Positions 48,454 to 57,845 of a stretch of 64,000 bases of DNA are shown one piece after another. A program made the position numbers and the translations under genes. The DNA is from Pseudohalioglobus lutimaris (GTDB lineage Bacteria > Pseudomonadota > Gammaproteobacteria > Pseudomonadales > Halieaceae). Position 1 is the stretch's first letter, and each line of letters opens with the position of its first letter. Under the pieces are notes generated by a model. The model was not told the DNA's origin. It did no database searches and saw nothing but the letters and a program-made list of their open reading frames with translations. The stretch lies in contig NZ_PKUS01000002.1 in assembly GCF_002866825.1 (NCBI RefSeq), positions 186,001 through 250,000 on the forward strand, in the 5' to 3' direction.

Positions 48454-50003
48454 AACGAATCTCCTTGCAGGGCAGTTTTTCGGATTGCCAGGGTTTGCGC
48501 CTGGGTGGGACTCAGTTTCACCGGCCAGATCTTAAAAGTGAGCCGCGTATAGGTTTCATCGAGATAGAACCCGCAATAGGCCCAGGGATAGAAGGCCCTG
48601 GCAAAGCGACCGCCGGGGTAACAGCGCAGCCAGACCTGGGTGCCATAGAGCACCGCAAAACTCAGCATCACCCAGGCTACCAGCGGCGACCCCACCTCAG
48701 CAGGCGCCGGGGCCAGCCCTGCAAACAATGCATGCCAGAGCAGGTAGAGCTGGGTCAGTGCCAGAATCTGTACACAGCCTCGCAGCAGCATCGCGCGTGC
48801 ACCGTACTGTTCCATCCACAACAGGGAGGCCAGGCCCAGTGACACGATCAGCAGGGCCACCGGGGGAACGCCCAGGGAAGGTAGGAACAGCTGCCAAACA
48901 GCGGCTGAAGCCGTCACCAGCACAGCGCTGAGACCAAGGGCCGCCAGGTACCAGACCGGGGCGCGCGGGGCGCTTTCGGGAGACAGAAAGTCATTGCTGC
49001 GAGCAATGCGCACCGTCTCTCCCGCGCTCAGGAAAGCATGCGCCTTGTATAGCGAGTGCGCCACCAGGTGGAGCAACGCCAGTTCGTAAAGGCCCAGCCC
49101 GATTTCCATCAGCATGAAGCCCATCTGCGCACAGGTAGACCAGGCGAGGCGGACCTTGATACTGATCCGGGTCAGCATCACCAGTCCCGCAAGCACCGCG
49201 GTAAGACTGCCCACTAAAACAAGTACCCCCTGCGCAACCGGCGCCAGGGAAATCAGGTCTGCCAGCCTTATCAGGACAAAGCCCCCCATGTTCACCACTC
49301 CCGCATGCAGTAAAGCGGATACCGGTGTCGGAGCCTCCATAACCTGAATCAGCCAACCGTGCAACGGCAGCTGCGCTGTCTTGAGGACAGCGGCAAAAGC
49401 GAATAGCAGTGCGGCCCACTGCAGGGACGCAGGGAGCGCATCCAGCTTGGAAAGGTATTCGTTGAGGCCGCCCAGGGACAGCGTGCCTGCGGCCTGGTAC
49501 ACAAGAAGCAATGCAATCACCAGGCAAACTTCGGCAAAGCGGCTCACCAGGAACTTCTTGTGCGCCACAACCTGGGCGGCTTTGCGTTCGTGATAGAAAG
49601 TCAGCAGGTAATGCAGGCCCAAACTAGTGCCGGTCCATGACAGCACGATAACAAGGAGATGGTGACTGACTACCAATACGGCCACGGCGGCAAGGGTAAA
49701 CAGCATGGCGCGCACGAATCGCGCCTGATTGGGCTCGCCATTGAGGTAGCGGGACGAGTAATTGATGATGACCCAACCCAGTAACGCCACCAGTAACGCC
49801 ACCGTCAGCCCCAGGGCGTCCACCCCGAGCGGCGCAAACCGCGACCAGAACAGCGCCAGCAAGACCATCGCGACAGTCACAAGCAGACCGGTGCATGCCG
49901 TCAATCGCGCCGTCTTCCAGTAGTCGTTCGGCCTGATGCACGCGAGCATAAAACCGGTAACGTAAACTAATGGTAACAACCAGCCACCGTGAAAATCCGT
50001 CAT
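48450..50003 (-). CDS. dabB: Inorganic carbon transporter subunit DabB (NDH-5-like)
   Basis: Membrane partner of DabA, related to the proton-pumping NuoL/MrpA subunits. It is thought to couple cation flow to one-way CO2 hydration. With the start at 50003 (MTDFHGGWL, GGAGG just upstream) it has 517 residues and about twelve or more hydrophobic helices. Proton_antipo features include LPLHGWLIQVMEAPTPVSALLHAGVVNMGGFVLIR (near 225-260) with charged and His residues in helices. A start at 50030 adds nine residues without a ribosome site. It forms a two-gene operon with dabA. Confidence 0.94.
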   Translation of the reverse strand: MTDFHGGWLLPLVYVTGFMLACIRPNDYWKTARLTACTGLLVTVAMVLLALFWSRFAPLGVDALGLTVALLVALLGWVIINYSSRYLNGEPNQARFVRAMLFTLAAVAVLVVSHHLLVIVLSWTGTSLGLHYLLTFYHERKAAQVVAHKKFLVSRFAEVCLVIALLLVYQAAGTLSLGGLNEYLSKLDALPASLQWAALLFAFAAVLKTAQLPLHGWLIQVMEAPTPVSALLHAGVVNMGGFVLIRLADLISLAPVAQGVLVLVGSLTAVLAGLVMLTRISIKVRLAWSTCAQMGFMLMEIGLGLYELALLHLVAHSLYKAHAFLSAGETVRIARSNDFLSPESAPRAPVWYLAALGLSAVLVTASAAVWQLFLPSLGVPPVALLIVSLGLASLLWMEQYGARAMLLRGCVQILALTQLYLLWHALFAGLAPAPAEVGSPLVAWVMLSFAVLYGTQVWLRCYPGGRFARAFYPWAYCGFYLDETYTRLTFKIWPVKLSPTQAQTLAIRKTALQGDSL

Positions 50004-50122
50004 GCGTATCCTCCATTCGCGATGTGTCACAGAACCCCGATGCCGGCATACTGAGGCCGGGAAACTCTTTTGTATAATATATTGTTAAGATACTATTGTT
50101 CTTTTATAAAGAATGGTTATGT
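50004..50122. promoter_or_regulatory. AT-rich divergent promoter region dabB/lysR
   Basis: The 119 bases between the divergent genes include an AT-rich stretch (about 50068-50118), in contrast to GC-rich surroundings. It holds a TATAAT (50073-50078) oriented toward the regulator gene and two ATTGTT direct repeats 14 bases apart (start to start). LysR-type regulators typically bind such regions. No exact T-N11-A operator was proved. Confidence 0.45.
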
Positions 50123-51022
50123 ATGCGCAACCTCAACTTCCATCACCTCTACTACTTCTGGGTCGTGGCCAAAGAAGGCCATCTCACGCGAGCCGCCCAA
50201 CAACTGCATGTTTCGCAGTCGGCCTTGTCGACACAGATACGCAAACTGCAGGAGCAACTGGGTCAAGAGCTGTTCACACGCGACGGCCGCAACCTGCGAC
50301 TCACTGAGGTGGGTCACCTGGTACTCGAGTACGCCGAAAGCATTTTCAGCCTCGGCAGCGAGTTGCTGGCCCTGACCGAGAGTGGTGAACTACAGCGCTT
50401 GCAGCGGCTGCGAATCGGCTCGGTCGCGACCCTGTCGCGAAACTTCCAGGAGAACTTTCTCCGCCCGGTAATCGGCGAGGCGAAGGTCAAGCTAAAGATG
50501 CACTCGGCAAGCCTGGAAGAATTGCTGGAGCAGTTGCGGGTGCACAAGCTGGACCTGATCCTGTCCAATCGTGCCGTGGCAGCAGATAATTCCACTCCCT
50601 GGCGCTGCCAGCAGATTGCCGAACAAAGTGTGTGTATCGTGGGGCCGCCAGGTAAGGCGGCGAAGCAGTTTCGCTTTCCCGATGACCTGGGAAAACTCCC
50701 CTTACTACTGCCGGGACCCAGCAGTGACATTCGCAGTCAGTTCGACCTGTTGTGCGACGAGCGGGGTGTAGAGGTCGACCCCTATGCCGAGGTGGATGAC
50801 ATGGCCATGCTGCGCCTGTTGGCGCGCGACTCGGGCGGGCTGGCAGTGGTGCCAGAGGTGGTCGTTCAAGACGAATTACACAGCAAGCGACTGCAGCGTT
50901 ACTGCGTACTGGACGATGTGGTGGAGCGCTTCTATGCGATCACTGCCAAGCGCCACTTTGAAATGGTAGCGCTGAATACCTTGCTGGAGCAGTCACAGCA
51001 GAGCTTACAAAGTACCAAATGA
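50123..51022 (+). CDS. LysR-family transcriptional regulator, NhaR-like
   Basis: The 299-residue protein has an N-terminal winged helix (about 1-65) whose start MRNLNFHHLYYFWVVAKEG and QSALSTQIRKLQEQLG resemble NhaR, the regulator of the Na+/H+ antiporter gene, followed by a two-lobe effector-binding domain. The start at 50123 is preferred over 50096 because it matches NhaR. It is divergent from dabB-dabA, so it probably controls that operon. Since DabB is cation-transporter-like, an NhaR-type sensor of ions or pH, or alternatively of CO2 status, is plausible. Confidence 0.88.
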   Translation: MRNLNFHHLYYFWVVAKEGHLTRAAQQLHVSQSALSTQIRKLQEQLGQELFTRDGRNLRLTEVGHLVLEYAESIFSLGSELLALTESGELQRLQRLRIGSVATLSRNFQENFLRPVIGEAKVKLKMHSASLEELLEQLRVHKLDLILSNRAVAADNSTPWRCQQIAEQSVCIVGPPGKAAKQFRFPDDLGKLPLLLPGPSSDIRSQFDLLCDERGVEVDPYAEVDDMAMLRLLARDSGGLAVVPEVVVQDELHSKRLQRYCVLDDVVERFYAITAKRHFEMVALNTLLEQSQQSLQSTK

Positions 51023-51087
51023 AACCCGTAACCTATAGAGAGTGGAGCCGATCGCAGGCCAAGCGGCTGGATCGCAAAGGTCCTCGC

Positions 51088-52992
51088 TCAAGGCGAGTTT
51101 TGGCAAAACAGATCGAATCCGGGCTGCGTATTGGCAAAATCGCGGCTGGCCGCAAGCTCCCAGGGGCGCTCACAAGTTTGAGTCTTTTCGCACCAGGCAA
51201 ATCCCGCTGACCCGATACAGCCCCTGGTATCCCGGTCTCCACCGGGGCGCAGCAGGGGCTTCATTTTCATCTCGCCTTTGTACACAACACCAGCGACAGG
51301 AATGTCCTTTATGGTGATAGGCGCGACCTTGAACGGGTTTTGTGTAAGCAAGGTGAAGGTGGCGTCCTTGCCGGCCTTGATAGAACCTATCTCGCCGTCC
51401 ATCCCGAAAGTGCGTGCCGCGGTAATGGTGATCCCCTTCATTGCGTCAAACACCGATATACCCTGCCGGGGACTGACAATTGCGCCGCTGGCAATCTGCC
51501 GATTGATCGCTACCCAGGCCAGCAACAATGGATCAGCAGGTGCCATGGCAAAGTCCGAATGCAGAGAGACAGGAACACCACGCTCGGTGAACTCTCTCAA
51601 CGCCACCATACTCTGCGCCCGCACTGCGCCCATCCCTGTTGCAGCGTATTTGTCCGCCAGAGCCCAGAGATAGTAAGGATTGGCGGAAATTTCTACGCCC
51701 AGGTCCGCCGTTCGTTGCGCCAGCGCCGCGTCAAACAGGCCGACATGGTGAAACGTGGTGCGATGATCAACCCTGGGATTGCGCTGCATGGCGCGCTCGA
51801 CGATATCAAGGTAAGTCTCATACGCTTTGTCGCCAGTGATATGAATATGGATTTTATAGCCCTGGTCCCACCAGTAACTAAATATTTGCTCACCCATCTC
51901 AGGAGGAATGATCCACTCTGCGTGACAGTCTTTACAGTTCACGAATGGCTCCCTGAGTTGCAAAGCCAGGGAATAAATAGCGCCGTCACCAAATGTCTTG
52001 AACTGCTTGGGCATAAACTTGATATAGCGTGTGTCGTAGTTCGCAGGAAAGCTATCGACACGCTGTTCATAGTCTTCGTTGCTCATTTTCCTGACGAACT
52101 GCTCGGGAAAGCCGGCGATAAGGTATATACCGTAAGCACCGGCTTTTTCAGTACCCTCTTTCAGCACCTGATACTCAATGTCGAATACGCTGTTGGGGAA
52201 GCTGGGTTCGGCCATCGCGGTGAGACCATTATTGAGCATCACCTCCGAGATACGCTCCATGCCCCGCCTTAGCATCTCCTGGTCACCAAAAAAAGGCGCG
52301 AGTTTAGTACCTTTCATCATCTGGTAAGCACGCTCCCAGAAGTGATAATTCTCCCAGTCCGCCTGGGCATCATCCTCTGGGGCCAGGTCGCCACGCTTGA
52401 TCTGGTACTTCCTGGCTGCGGCGCTATTGAGATAAATCTCATGAGTAGAACGCTGCCAGATGATAGTCGGCACATCACCGGTCACACCATCGAGACCAGC
52501 AAGGGAGAGTTCTCCGTGCCAGGACTTGTGATAGCCCCAGATCATCACCGTTCGATCTGGACTCTGTTTGGAGTCGATCACGGCCTTGACGGCTTTGAGA
52601 TAATTACCCTTGCCGCTGACGCCGGGATAGGTGTGGTGGGGCATGCGCCATTCATGGGGTGCTACGATATCGTTGGCGAGTATGAATGCGCCGATGGACA
52701 CAGGGTGCGCGTGGGGCTCGATAAACCCGGGCATCAGGGTCATGCCCTGCAAATCCACTTCTTCGGTGCTGCCGGCAAAGTCCCGGTTTACGCCTGCCCT
52801 GGAGCCGGCGTATACGATCTTTCCGCCACGTTCAACGACCACGTCCACATAGGCCGGGGTCTCGCCTTCCATGGTGATAATGTCGCCACCGTGATACAGC
52901 GTCTGTGTCGCCCCATCGGTGGCCCCGCCAAGCGTGGAGCCAGAGCCAAAGAGGGTGGCAAGCAGCAAGCTCAGGAGGTATTTATTGGTCAT
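51088..52992 (-). CDS. Secreted metal-dependent amidohydrolase (YtcJ-like) with Cys-rich tail
   Basis: Amidohydro_3 family hydrolase. A signal peptide (about 1-24) suggests export. The mature protein has LYHGGDIITMEGE at the start of the beta-sandwich, the metal-binding HAHP motif in GFIEPHAHP (near 90-98), HIHITGDKA (near 385) and HSDFAMAPADPL (near 485). The start at 52992 leads straight into the signal peptide; a 13-codon longer frame starts at 53031. The last 60 residues hold an unusual GCIGSAGFAWCEKTQTCERPW motif not normal for this family. Substrate unknown. It converges with the LysR gene. Confidence 0.85.
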   Translation of the reverse strand: MTNKYLLSLLLATLFGSGSTLGGATDGATQTLYHGGDIITMEGETPAYVDVVVERGGKIVYAGSRAGVNRDFAGSTEEVDLQGMTLMPGFIEPHAHPVSIGAFILANDIVAPHEWRMPHHTYPGVSGKGNYLKAVKAVIDSKQSPDRTVMIWGYHKSWHGELSLAGLDGVTGDVPTIIWQRSTHEIYLNSAAARKYQIKRGDLAPEDDAQADWENYHFWERAYQMMKGTKLAPFFGDQEMLRRGMERISEVMLNNGLTAMAEPSFPNSVFDIEYQVLKEGTEKAGAYGIYLIAGFPEQFVRKMSNEDYEQRVDSFPANYDTRYIKFMPKQFKTFGDGAIYSLALQLREPFVNCKDCHAEWIIPPEMGEQIFSYWWDQGYKIHIHITGDKAYETYLDIVERAMQRNPRVDHRTTFHHVGLFDAALAQRTADLGVEISANPYYLWALADKYAATGMGAVRAQSMVALREFTERGVPVSLHSDFAMAPADPLLLAWVAINRQIASGAIVSPRQGISVFDAMKGITITAARTFGMDGEIGSIKAGKDATFTLLTQNPFKVAPITIKDIPVAGVVYKGEMKMKPLLRPGGDRDTRGCIGSAGFAWCEKTQTCERPWELAASRDFANTQPGFDLFCQNSP

Positions 52993-53090
52993 GGGAGGGC
53001 CGCCTTGTCGCCATCGGGGACTATTCCCCATGGCGACCTACAGCATAAGAGCACCCATGGGCAAAACGCACTGATTTCAATCGCCAGCGC

Positions 53091-53552
53091 TCAACCGATC
53101 AGCGCGGCTTTCGCAGAGAGCGCTCTCAAGCTATCCATTCGCAGGCAAATATAATGATGACGGGCGCTACTCGGATTGCCTTTGGCCAAAATCAGGGCGT
53201 CTTTCCAGATACGCTCATTGTGGTTCCCGGTGTCAACTTCTTTGGCGGCGATAGCCTGAAGGACTGCCTCTTCACCTACCCTGTTGAGATCTTCATCTAA
53301 CCTGGGTGCAGGTGCCGTGTGCGTTGGTTCAGGTTTGACCTGACTCAAGGTGGACTGTTCTGGTAATGCGTTGGCCTCCGGTTGGCTAGCCTCTTTGCCC
53401 AAGGCGTCGACCCGGAGGTGAATGTACAGATACTTCGCAGCGAGTTCCTTACCGGATGCCATCTCCAGCGCCTGAGCCCAGACAGCTGCGTCCATCTGGC
53501 CCTTTTCGAACTCCCTGCAAGCTTGCTGATATCGTTTTAGTTCGGGCAGCAT
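53091..53552 (-). CDS. Hypothetical protein with two internal repeats
   Basis: No family recognised. The 153-residue, soluble, acidic protein contains two copies of a helical motif: VWAQALEMASGKELAAKYLYIHLRVDAL (about 24-51) and IWKDALILAKGNPSSARHHYICLRMDSL (about 116-143). Shared positions are W-xx-AL-xx-A-G and Y-I-LR-D-L. They are joined by a Pro/Ala/Glu-rich linker. It begins MLPELKRYQQACREFEKGQMD, resembling a TPR-like helix pair. The gene stands alone upstream of the amidohydrolase on the same strand. Confidence 0.68.
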   Translation of the reverse strand: MLPELKRYQQACREFEKGQMDAAVWAQALEMASGKELAAKYLYIHLRVDALGKEASQPEANALPEQSTLSQVKPEPTHTAPAPRLDEDLNRVGEEAVLQAIAAKEVDTGNHNERIWKDALILAKGNPSSARHHYICLRMDSLRALSAKAALIG

Positions 53553-53964
53553 GATCTTTTCAGTTTAAAACTCTGTGGCATGCATCGTCACTTCTTTGTT
53601 GTCTGCGGCGCTTGCTAACCGACCTCACAGGACTGCCAGCCTGGAACACCCCAGCCCCGCTAAAGACCGCTTCCTGATACGATTGTCCTCGCCGGTTATT
53701 TCCTAGTCAACACAATTAATAACCCACCGTGGTTAACCGGTAAGAACGCTCAGGAACACCGTTGCCAGGGAACAAATCCGCCGTACCGCCATGGTCGCAG
53801 GGCAGCGAGCGACGCGGCCTGACCTCCTCGCCGAACTTCACGGGTTGCAATCAAAAACCTAAGCTTTTCAATAACTTCCCTGATCGGCACTGTGCAGCAG
53901 GCTGATAAGCGTCTATTCTGGATGGACACCAGAACTCTACTGGCGACCAAGGGAGAAGAAAACC
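53553..53964. other. Divergent gap between hypothetical protein and DUF3604 gene
   Basis: No credible gene in 412 bases. It contains a GGTTAACC palindrome (53731-53738) in an AT-rich patch, possibly part of promoter or operator sequence, and a GGGAGAAG ribosome site just before the DUF3604 start. Nothing else was recognised. Confidence 0.45.
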
Positions 53965-55884
53965 ATGCCAATATCCAGAACAACACAGTGCCTGACCGGG
54001 TTACTGCTTGGCAGCATCACCCTGGCCACGCAGGCCCAGGTTCCCCCACCACCGGACCAACAGATTTTGTCCAGCGCCTATACAGGCACAGCCTATTCAC
54101 CCTATGCGGGACGCGATTTCGCCACCGATGTTTACTGGGGCGACACCCACTTACACACAGATATCTCCATGGACGCGGGTGCCTTTGGCAACCGCCTTGG
54201 GCTGGACGAGGCCTATCGCTTTGCCCGAGGTGAAGAAATCAACGCAACCAACGGCGGCCCGGTAAGGCTGTCACGCCCTCTGGATTTCCTGGTAGTGGCC
54301 GACCACTCCGACAATATGGGCTTCTTCCCGGACATGCTGTCGGGGGCACCGCACATACTCAAGGACCCCAAGGGTAAAGACTGGTACGAACGCATCAAAG
54401 CGGGTGAAGGCGTTGGCGTTGCGCTGGAACTGATCGGCCTGTTCTCCCAGGGCAATTTCCCCAAGGGCCTGGTCTACACACCTGACTCACAGCCCTACAA
54501 GGACGCCTGGGCGCGGACGGTGGAGGCAGCCGAGCGCTTCAATGACCCTGGCAACTTTACAGCTTTTATCGGCTATGAGTGGACCTCGCTGGTACGCGGA
54601 AACAATATGCACCGGGTAGTGGTGTATCGCGACGATGGCGACAAGGGCGGGCAGATGGTGCCCTTCACCACCATGGCACCCTTTGGCAGCACCACACCGC
54701 GAGACCTGTGGACATGGCTGGAGCAGTATGAGGAACAAACCGGCGGCAACGTGCTGGCCATTGCCCACAACGGCAACCTGTCCAACGGCATCATGTTCCC
54801 GATGGTAGAGCAGAGTGACGGCGAGGCACTGGACAAAAGCTGGGCCGAGCGACGCGCCAAATGGGAACCGCTCTACGAAATCACGCAAATCAAGGGCGAT
54901 GGCGAAACCCACCCCTTCCTGTCGCCCAACGATGAGTTTGCCGACTACGAGACCTGGGATATCGGCAACCTGGATGTTTCCGAAGCCAAGACCGATTCAA
55001 TGCTGGCAGGTGAATATGCCCGCGAAGCGCTCAAGAACGGCATGCAACTGGCCGCAAAATTCGGCACCAACCCCTACCAGTTCGGCCTGATCGGCTCCAC
55101 CGACAGCCACACCTCGCTCGCCGCCGTCCAGGAGGACAACTTCTTCGGCAAGCACTCCGGTGCAGAGCCCGGACCAGAGCGTATGTATCATCCGTTCATG
55201 GCCACAGACTCGGGTACGATTATGGGTTGGCAACAGGTGGCCTCTGGCCTGGCGGCGGTATGGGCGAGGGACAACACGCGCGAGGCGCTGTTTGACGCCA
55301 TGGAGCGCAAGGAGACCTACGCAACCACCGGTAGCCGCATGCGCGTGCGCATGTTTGGCGGGTGGAACTTCACCGCCGATGACCTGAATAACCGCCAGCC
55401 CGCATTCGCTGGCTACGACAAAGGCGTGCCCATGGGCAGCGACCTGCCCAAACAGGAAGGCAAGCAAGCGCCCAGCTTCATGGTGTTCGCCCTGCGCGAC
55501 CCACAGGGCGCGAACCTGGACCGGATCCAGATCGTGAAGGGCTGGTATGACGGCGAGCAACTGAAGGAACAGGTCTACGATGTGGTGTGGTCCGGTGAGC
55601 GCAAACCAGACCGCAACGGCCGCTTGCCGGCGGTGGGGAATACCGTCGACGTGGCCCGGGCGAGCTGGACCAACACCATCGGCTCACCCGAGCTGGGGAC
55701 CGTGTGGAGCGACCCCGATTTCGATCCGCAGCACAACGCCTTTTACTATGCCCGGGTCCTGGAAATACCGACGCCCCGCTGGTCCACGCACGATGCATTC
55801 CGCTTCGGGGTGGACCTCCCCGAGGGCGCACCCACCAGCACGCAGGAGCGTGGCTACACCTCTCCCATCTGGTACAAACCATAA
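53965..55884 (+). CDS. Secreted DUF3604 protein (PHP-like putative hydrolase)
   Basis: DUF3604 proteins have a PHP-like metal-binding barrel and unknown activity. The signal peptide covers about 1-25 (ends ATQAQ). Metal-site candidates are His62 and His64 (YWGDTHLHTDISMD), VVADHSDNMGFFPD (near 112-125), AIAHNGNLSNG (near 268) and GSTDSHTSLAA (near 377). The 639 residues are the normal length. It has a strong ribosome site and stands as a single gene. A phosphodiesterase- or phosphatase-like role is suggested only by the fold. Confidence 0.88.
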   Translation: MPISRTTQCLTGLLLGSITLATQAQVPPPPDQQILSSAYTGTAYSPYAGRDFATDVYWGDTHLHTDISMDAGAFGNRLGLDEAYRFARGEEINATNGGPVRLSRPLDFLVVADHSDNMGFFPDMLSGAPHILKDPKGKDWYERIKAGEGVGVALELIGLFSQGNFPKGLVYTPDSQPYKDAWARTVEAAERFNDPGNFTAFIGYEWTSLVRGNNMHRVVVYRDDGDKGGQMVPFTTMAPFGSTTPRDLWTWLEQYEEQTGGNVLAIAHNGNLSNGIMFPMVEQSDGEALDKSWAERRAKWEPLYEITQIKGDGETHPFLSPNDEFADYETWDIGNLDVSEAKTDSMLAGEYAREALKNGMQLAAKFGTNPYQFGLIGSTDSHTSLAAVQEDNFFGKHSGAEPGPERMYHPFMATDSGTIMGWQQVASGLAAVWARDNTREALFDAMERKETYATTGSRMRVRMFGGWNFTADDLNNRQPAFAGYDKGVPMGSDLPKQEGKQAPSFMVFALRDPQGANLDRIQIVKGWYDGEQLKEQVYDVVWSGERKPDRNGRLPAVGNTVDVARASWTNTIGSPELGTVWSDPDFDPQHNAFYYARVLEIPTPRWSTHDAFRFGVDLPEGAPTSTQERGYTSPIWYKP

Positions 55885-56087
55885 GGTGAACCATACAGAG
55901 AGTCCGGAGATATAGCGCAGCAGCCGGGCACGCCCCAGGCAGCGCTCCCGCATCGCCCCAGGGTAAACCTGGCGGACGCAATCCTCCTGCCCCGCGTCTG
56001 TGAGATACACAAGCGGGCAGTGTATACTGCAAGGCGCGGGCAACTCTCGTTACCCGGGCCTCCTCGCAACAACACAATGGATCATGC

Positions 56088-57029
56088 GTGAATACATTAA
56101 CGACCAGAGCGAGCTCTATCAATCGGGCCCTGGACCAGATAGGAGACAAGTGGTGCCTGCTGATCATTCAGGAAGTGTTCTGGGGCATCAATACCTTCAG
56201 CGAAATGCTGGCAACCACGGGCGCTTCCCGGGGGGTATTGTCTGACCGGCTGCAGTGGCTGCAAAAAGTAGATTGCCTCACCAAGGCGCCCGGCCGCAAA
56301 GGTGGGAAGCGCATGATTTACCGCCTGACCCCCAAGTCGATCGAGCTGTACGACAGTGCGCTGATGGCCCTGGAATGGGAGCGTCGCTTCTTCCCTACAC
56401 TGGAGCTGGAAAGCGTAACACTGCTGCACCGCACATGCGGTCACGTATTCACGCCGCAAATGCGCTGTGGCAAATGCAACGAGTCCATCAGCATTTACGA
56501 TGTCAGCTACAAACCTGGACCAGGCGCCGCCCGGGACGAGCGAGAGAAGAAGGTGCGCCGCCGCTCCTCACTTTCGGTACAGGATGTACCCAGCAAACGC
56601 AGTGTCTACCGCAACCTGATCAATATCGTTGGCGACCGCTGGACCGCTAACGTGATCGCGCTGTCGTTTCATGGTTTCAACCGGTTTGAACAGTTTCATG
56701 AAGAACTACCCGTTGCCACCAACATACTGACTGATCGTTTGAAGTTCCTTGTTGAACACGGCATTTTTCAGCAAGTGCTCTACAAGGAGCGCCCTCCCCG
56801 CTACGAATACAGGCTGACAGAAAAAGGGGAAGCGACCTACCCCTGGTTCCTCAGCATCCTGCAGTGGGGCGACAAATGGTGTGACCCAACCGGGGCCGGC
56901 AAGCCAATGCGCCTTATCCACAAGCGCTGCGGCCATACGCTGCACGGCCAGGTGAAGTGCAGTGAGTGTGAAAAGGTATTGAACGCACAGGAAGTGCAGT
57001 TTGATATCGGGGATCCCAGGGCCGCGTAA
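56088..57029 (+). CDS. Tandem-domain HxlR family transcriptional regulator
   Basis: The 313 residues hold two HxlR winged-helix domains: residues about 10-105 (INRALDQIGDKWCLLIIQEVFWG...) and about 175-265 (YRNLINIVGDRWTANVIALSFHG...). Each is followed by a zinc-ribbon-like segment, HRTCGHVFTPQMRCGKC (about 113-129) and HKRCGHTLHGQVKCSEC (about 284-300). Ordinary HxlR proteins are 110-130 residues and work as dimers; this one may be a built-in dimer. The start codon is GTG at 56088; an overlapping ATG at 56084 is out of frame. It faces the SDR gene tail to tail. Effector and targets are unknown. Confidence 0.88.
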   Translation: MNTLTTRASSINRALDQIGDKWCLLIIQEVFWGINTFSEMLATTGASRGVLSDRLQWLQKVDCLTKAPGRKGGKRMIYRLTPKSIELYDSALMALEWERRFFPTLELESVTLLHRTCGHVFTPQMRCGKCNESISIYDVSYKPGPGAARDEREKKVRRRSSLSVQDVPSKRSVYRNLINIVGDRWTANVIALSFHGFNRFEQFHEELPVATNILTDRLKFLVEHGIFQQVLYKERPPRYEYRLTEKGEATYPWFLSILQWGDKWCDPTGAGKPMRLIHKRCGHTLHGQVKCSECEKVLNAQEVQFDIGDPRAA

Positions 57030-57046
57030 TAAACCCTGTTGGTCAT

Positions 57047-57820
57047 TTACAGGGAATTGCTGGAGTGGCCCCCGTCCACTGTGATGGTGGACCCGGTCAT
57101 ATAGCGCGAAGCCTCCGACACCAATAATAGAAAGGCGCCGTCAAGGTCTTGCACGTCGCCCGTGCGCCGCTGCGGTATCACCGCCCGCAGCCGTTCTAGC
57201 GCAGCGGGGTTATCCTTGAGGTCGGACAGGTCACTGGCAATAAAGCCGGGTAGCAAGGCGTTGACGCGTATGGCATGGCGTGCCAACTCAATCGCCATGC
57301 CCCTGTTCAGGTGTATAACCGCCGCCTTACTGGCGGCATAGGCCGCAGCCATGTTGCCCGCGCGCACCCCCAGTATTGAGCCGATATTGAGGATGGCTCC
57401 GCCCCGCTCTGCCGCGATCATCCGCCGCGCCACCTGCCTGGCGACATCGGCCAGACCGATCACGTTAGTCTCCAGTTGATATCGCCAATCTGCATTGTCA
57501 GTTTCCAGAAAAGGACGCGTCACAGACACACCGGCGTTATTGACCAACACATCGACAGGCGAAAATTCTCGCTCAACGCACTCAAGGGCCTGCGCGATAC
57601 TGCTTTCATCGCAGACATCCATGCGTACAGAGAACACTTGCCCCCCCGCACTTTCAATAATGCTGGCGAGACTGGCCAGCCGTTCCTCCCGGCGCGCAGC
57701 CAACACCACGCGTGCACCCCTGAGCGCGGCTAATTCGGCAAAATGCGCACCCAGGCCACTGGAGGCGCCGGTCACCAGAATGCACTTGTCGGTGATATCG
57801 AAAAGTGGGTCAGCGGACAT
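57047..57820 (-). CDS. SDR family oxidoreductase (FabG-like)
   Basis: Classical short-chain dehydrogenase/reductase of 257 residues. It has the NAD(P) loop VTGASSGLGAHFAE (15-28), NNAGVS (93-98), the catalytic Ser in NIGSILG and Tyr/Lys in AYAASKAA (near 160-167). The C-terminal substrate loop ends TGSTITVDGGHSS. Arg-rich AARREE after the second strand suggests NADPH preference. A fragment of an FAD oxidoreductase gene lies just upstream on the same strand, so the two may once have been an operon. Substrate unknown. Confidence 0.9.
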   Translation of the reverse strand: MSADPLFDITDKCILVTGASSGLGAHFAELAALRGARVVLAARREERLASLASIIESAGGQVFSVRMDVCDESSIAQALECVEREFSPVDVLVNNAGVSVTRPFLETDNADWRYQLETNVIGLADVARQVARRMIAAERGGAILNIGSILGVRAGNMAAAYAASKAAVIHLNRGMAIELARHAIRVNALLPGFIASDLSDLKDNPAALERLRAVIPQRRTGDVQDLDGAFLLLVSEASRYMTGSTITVDGGHSSNSL

Positions 57821-57845
57821 ATAAACCTCCAGGGTGTGTTTGATT

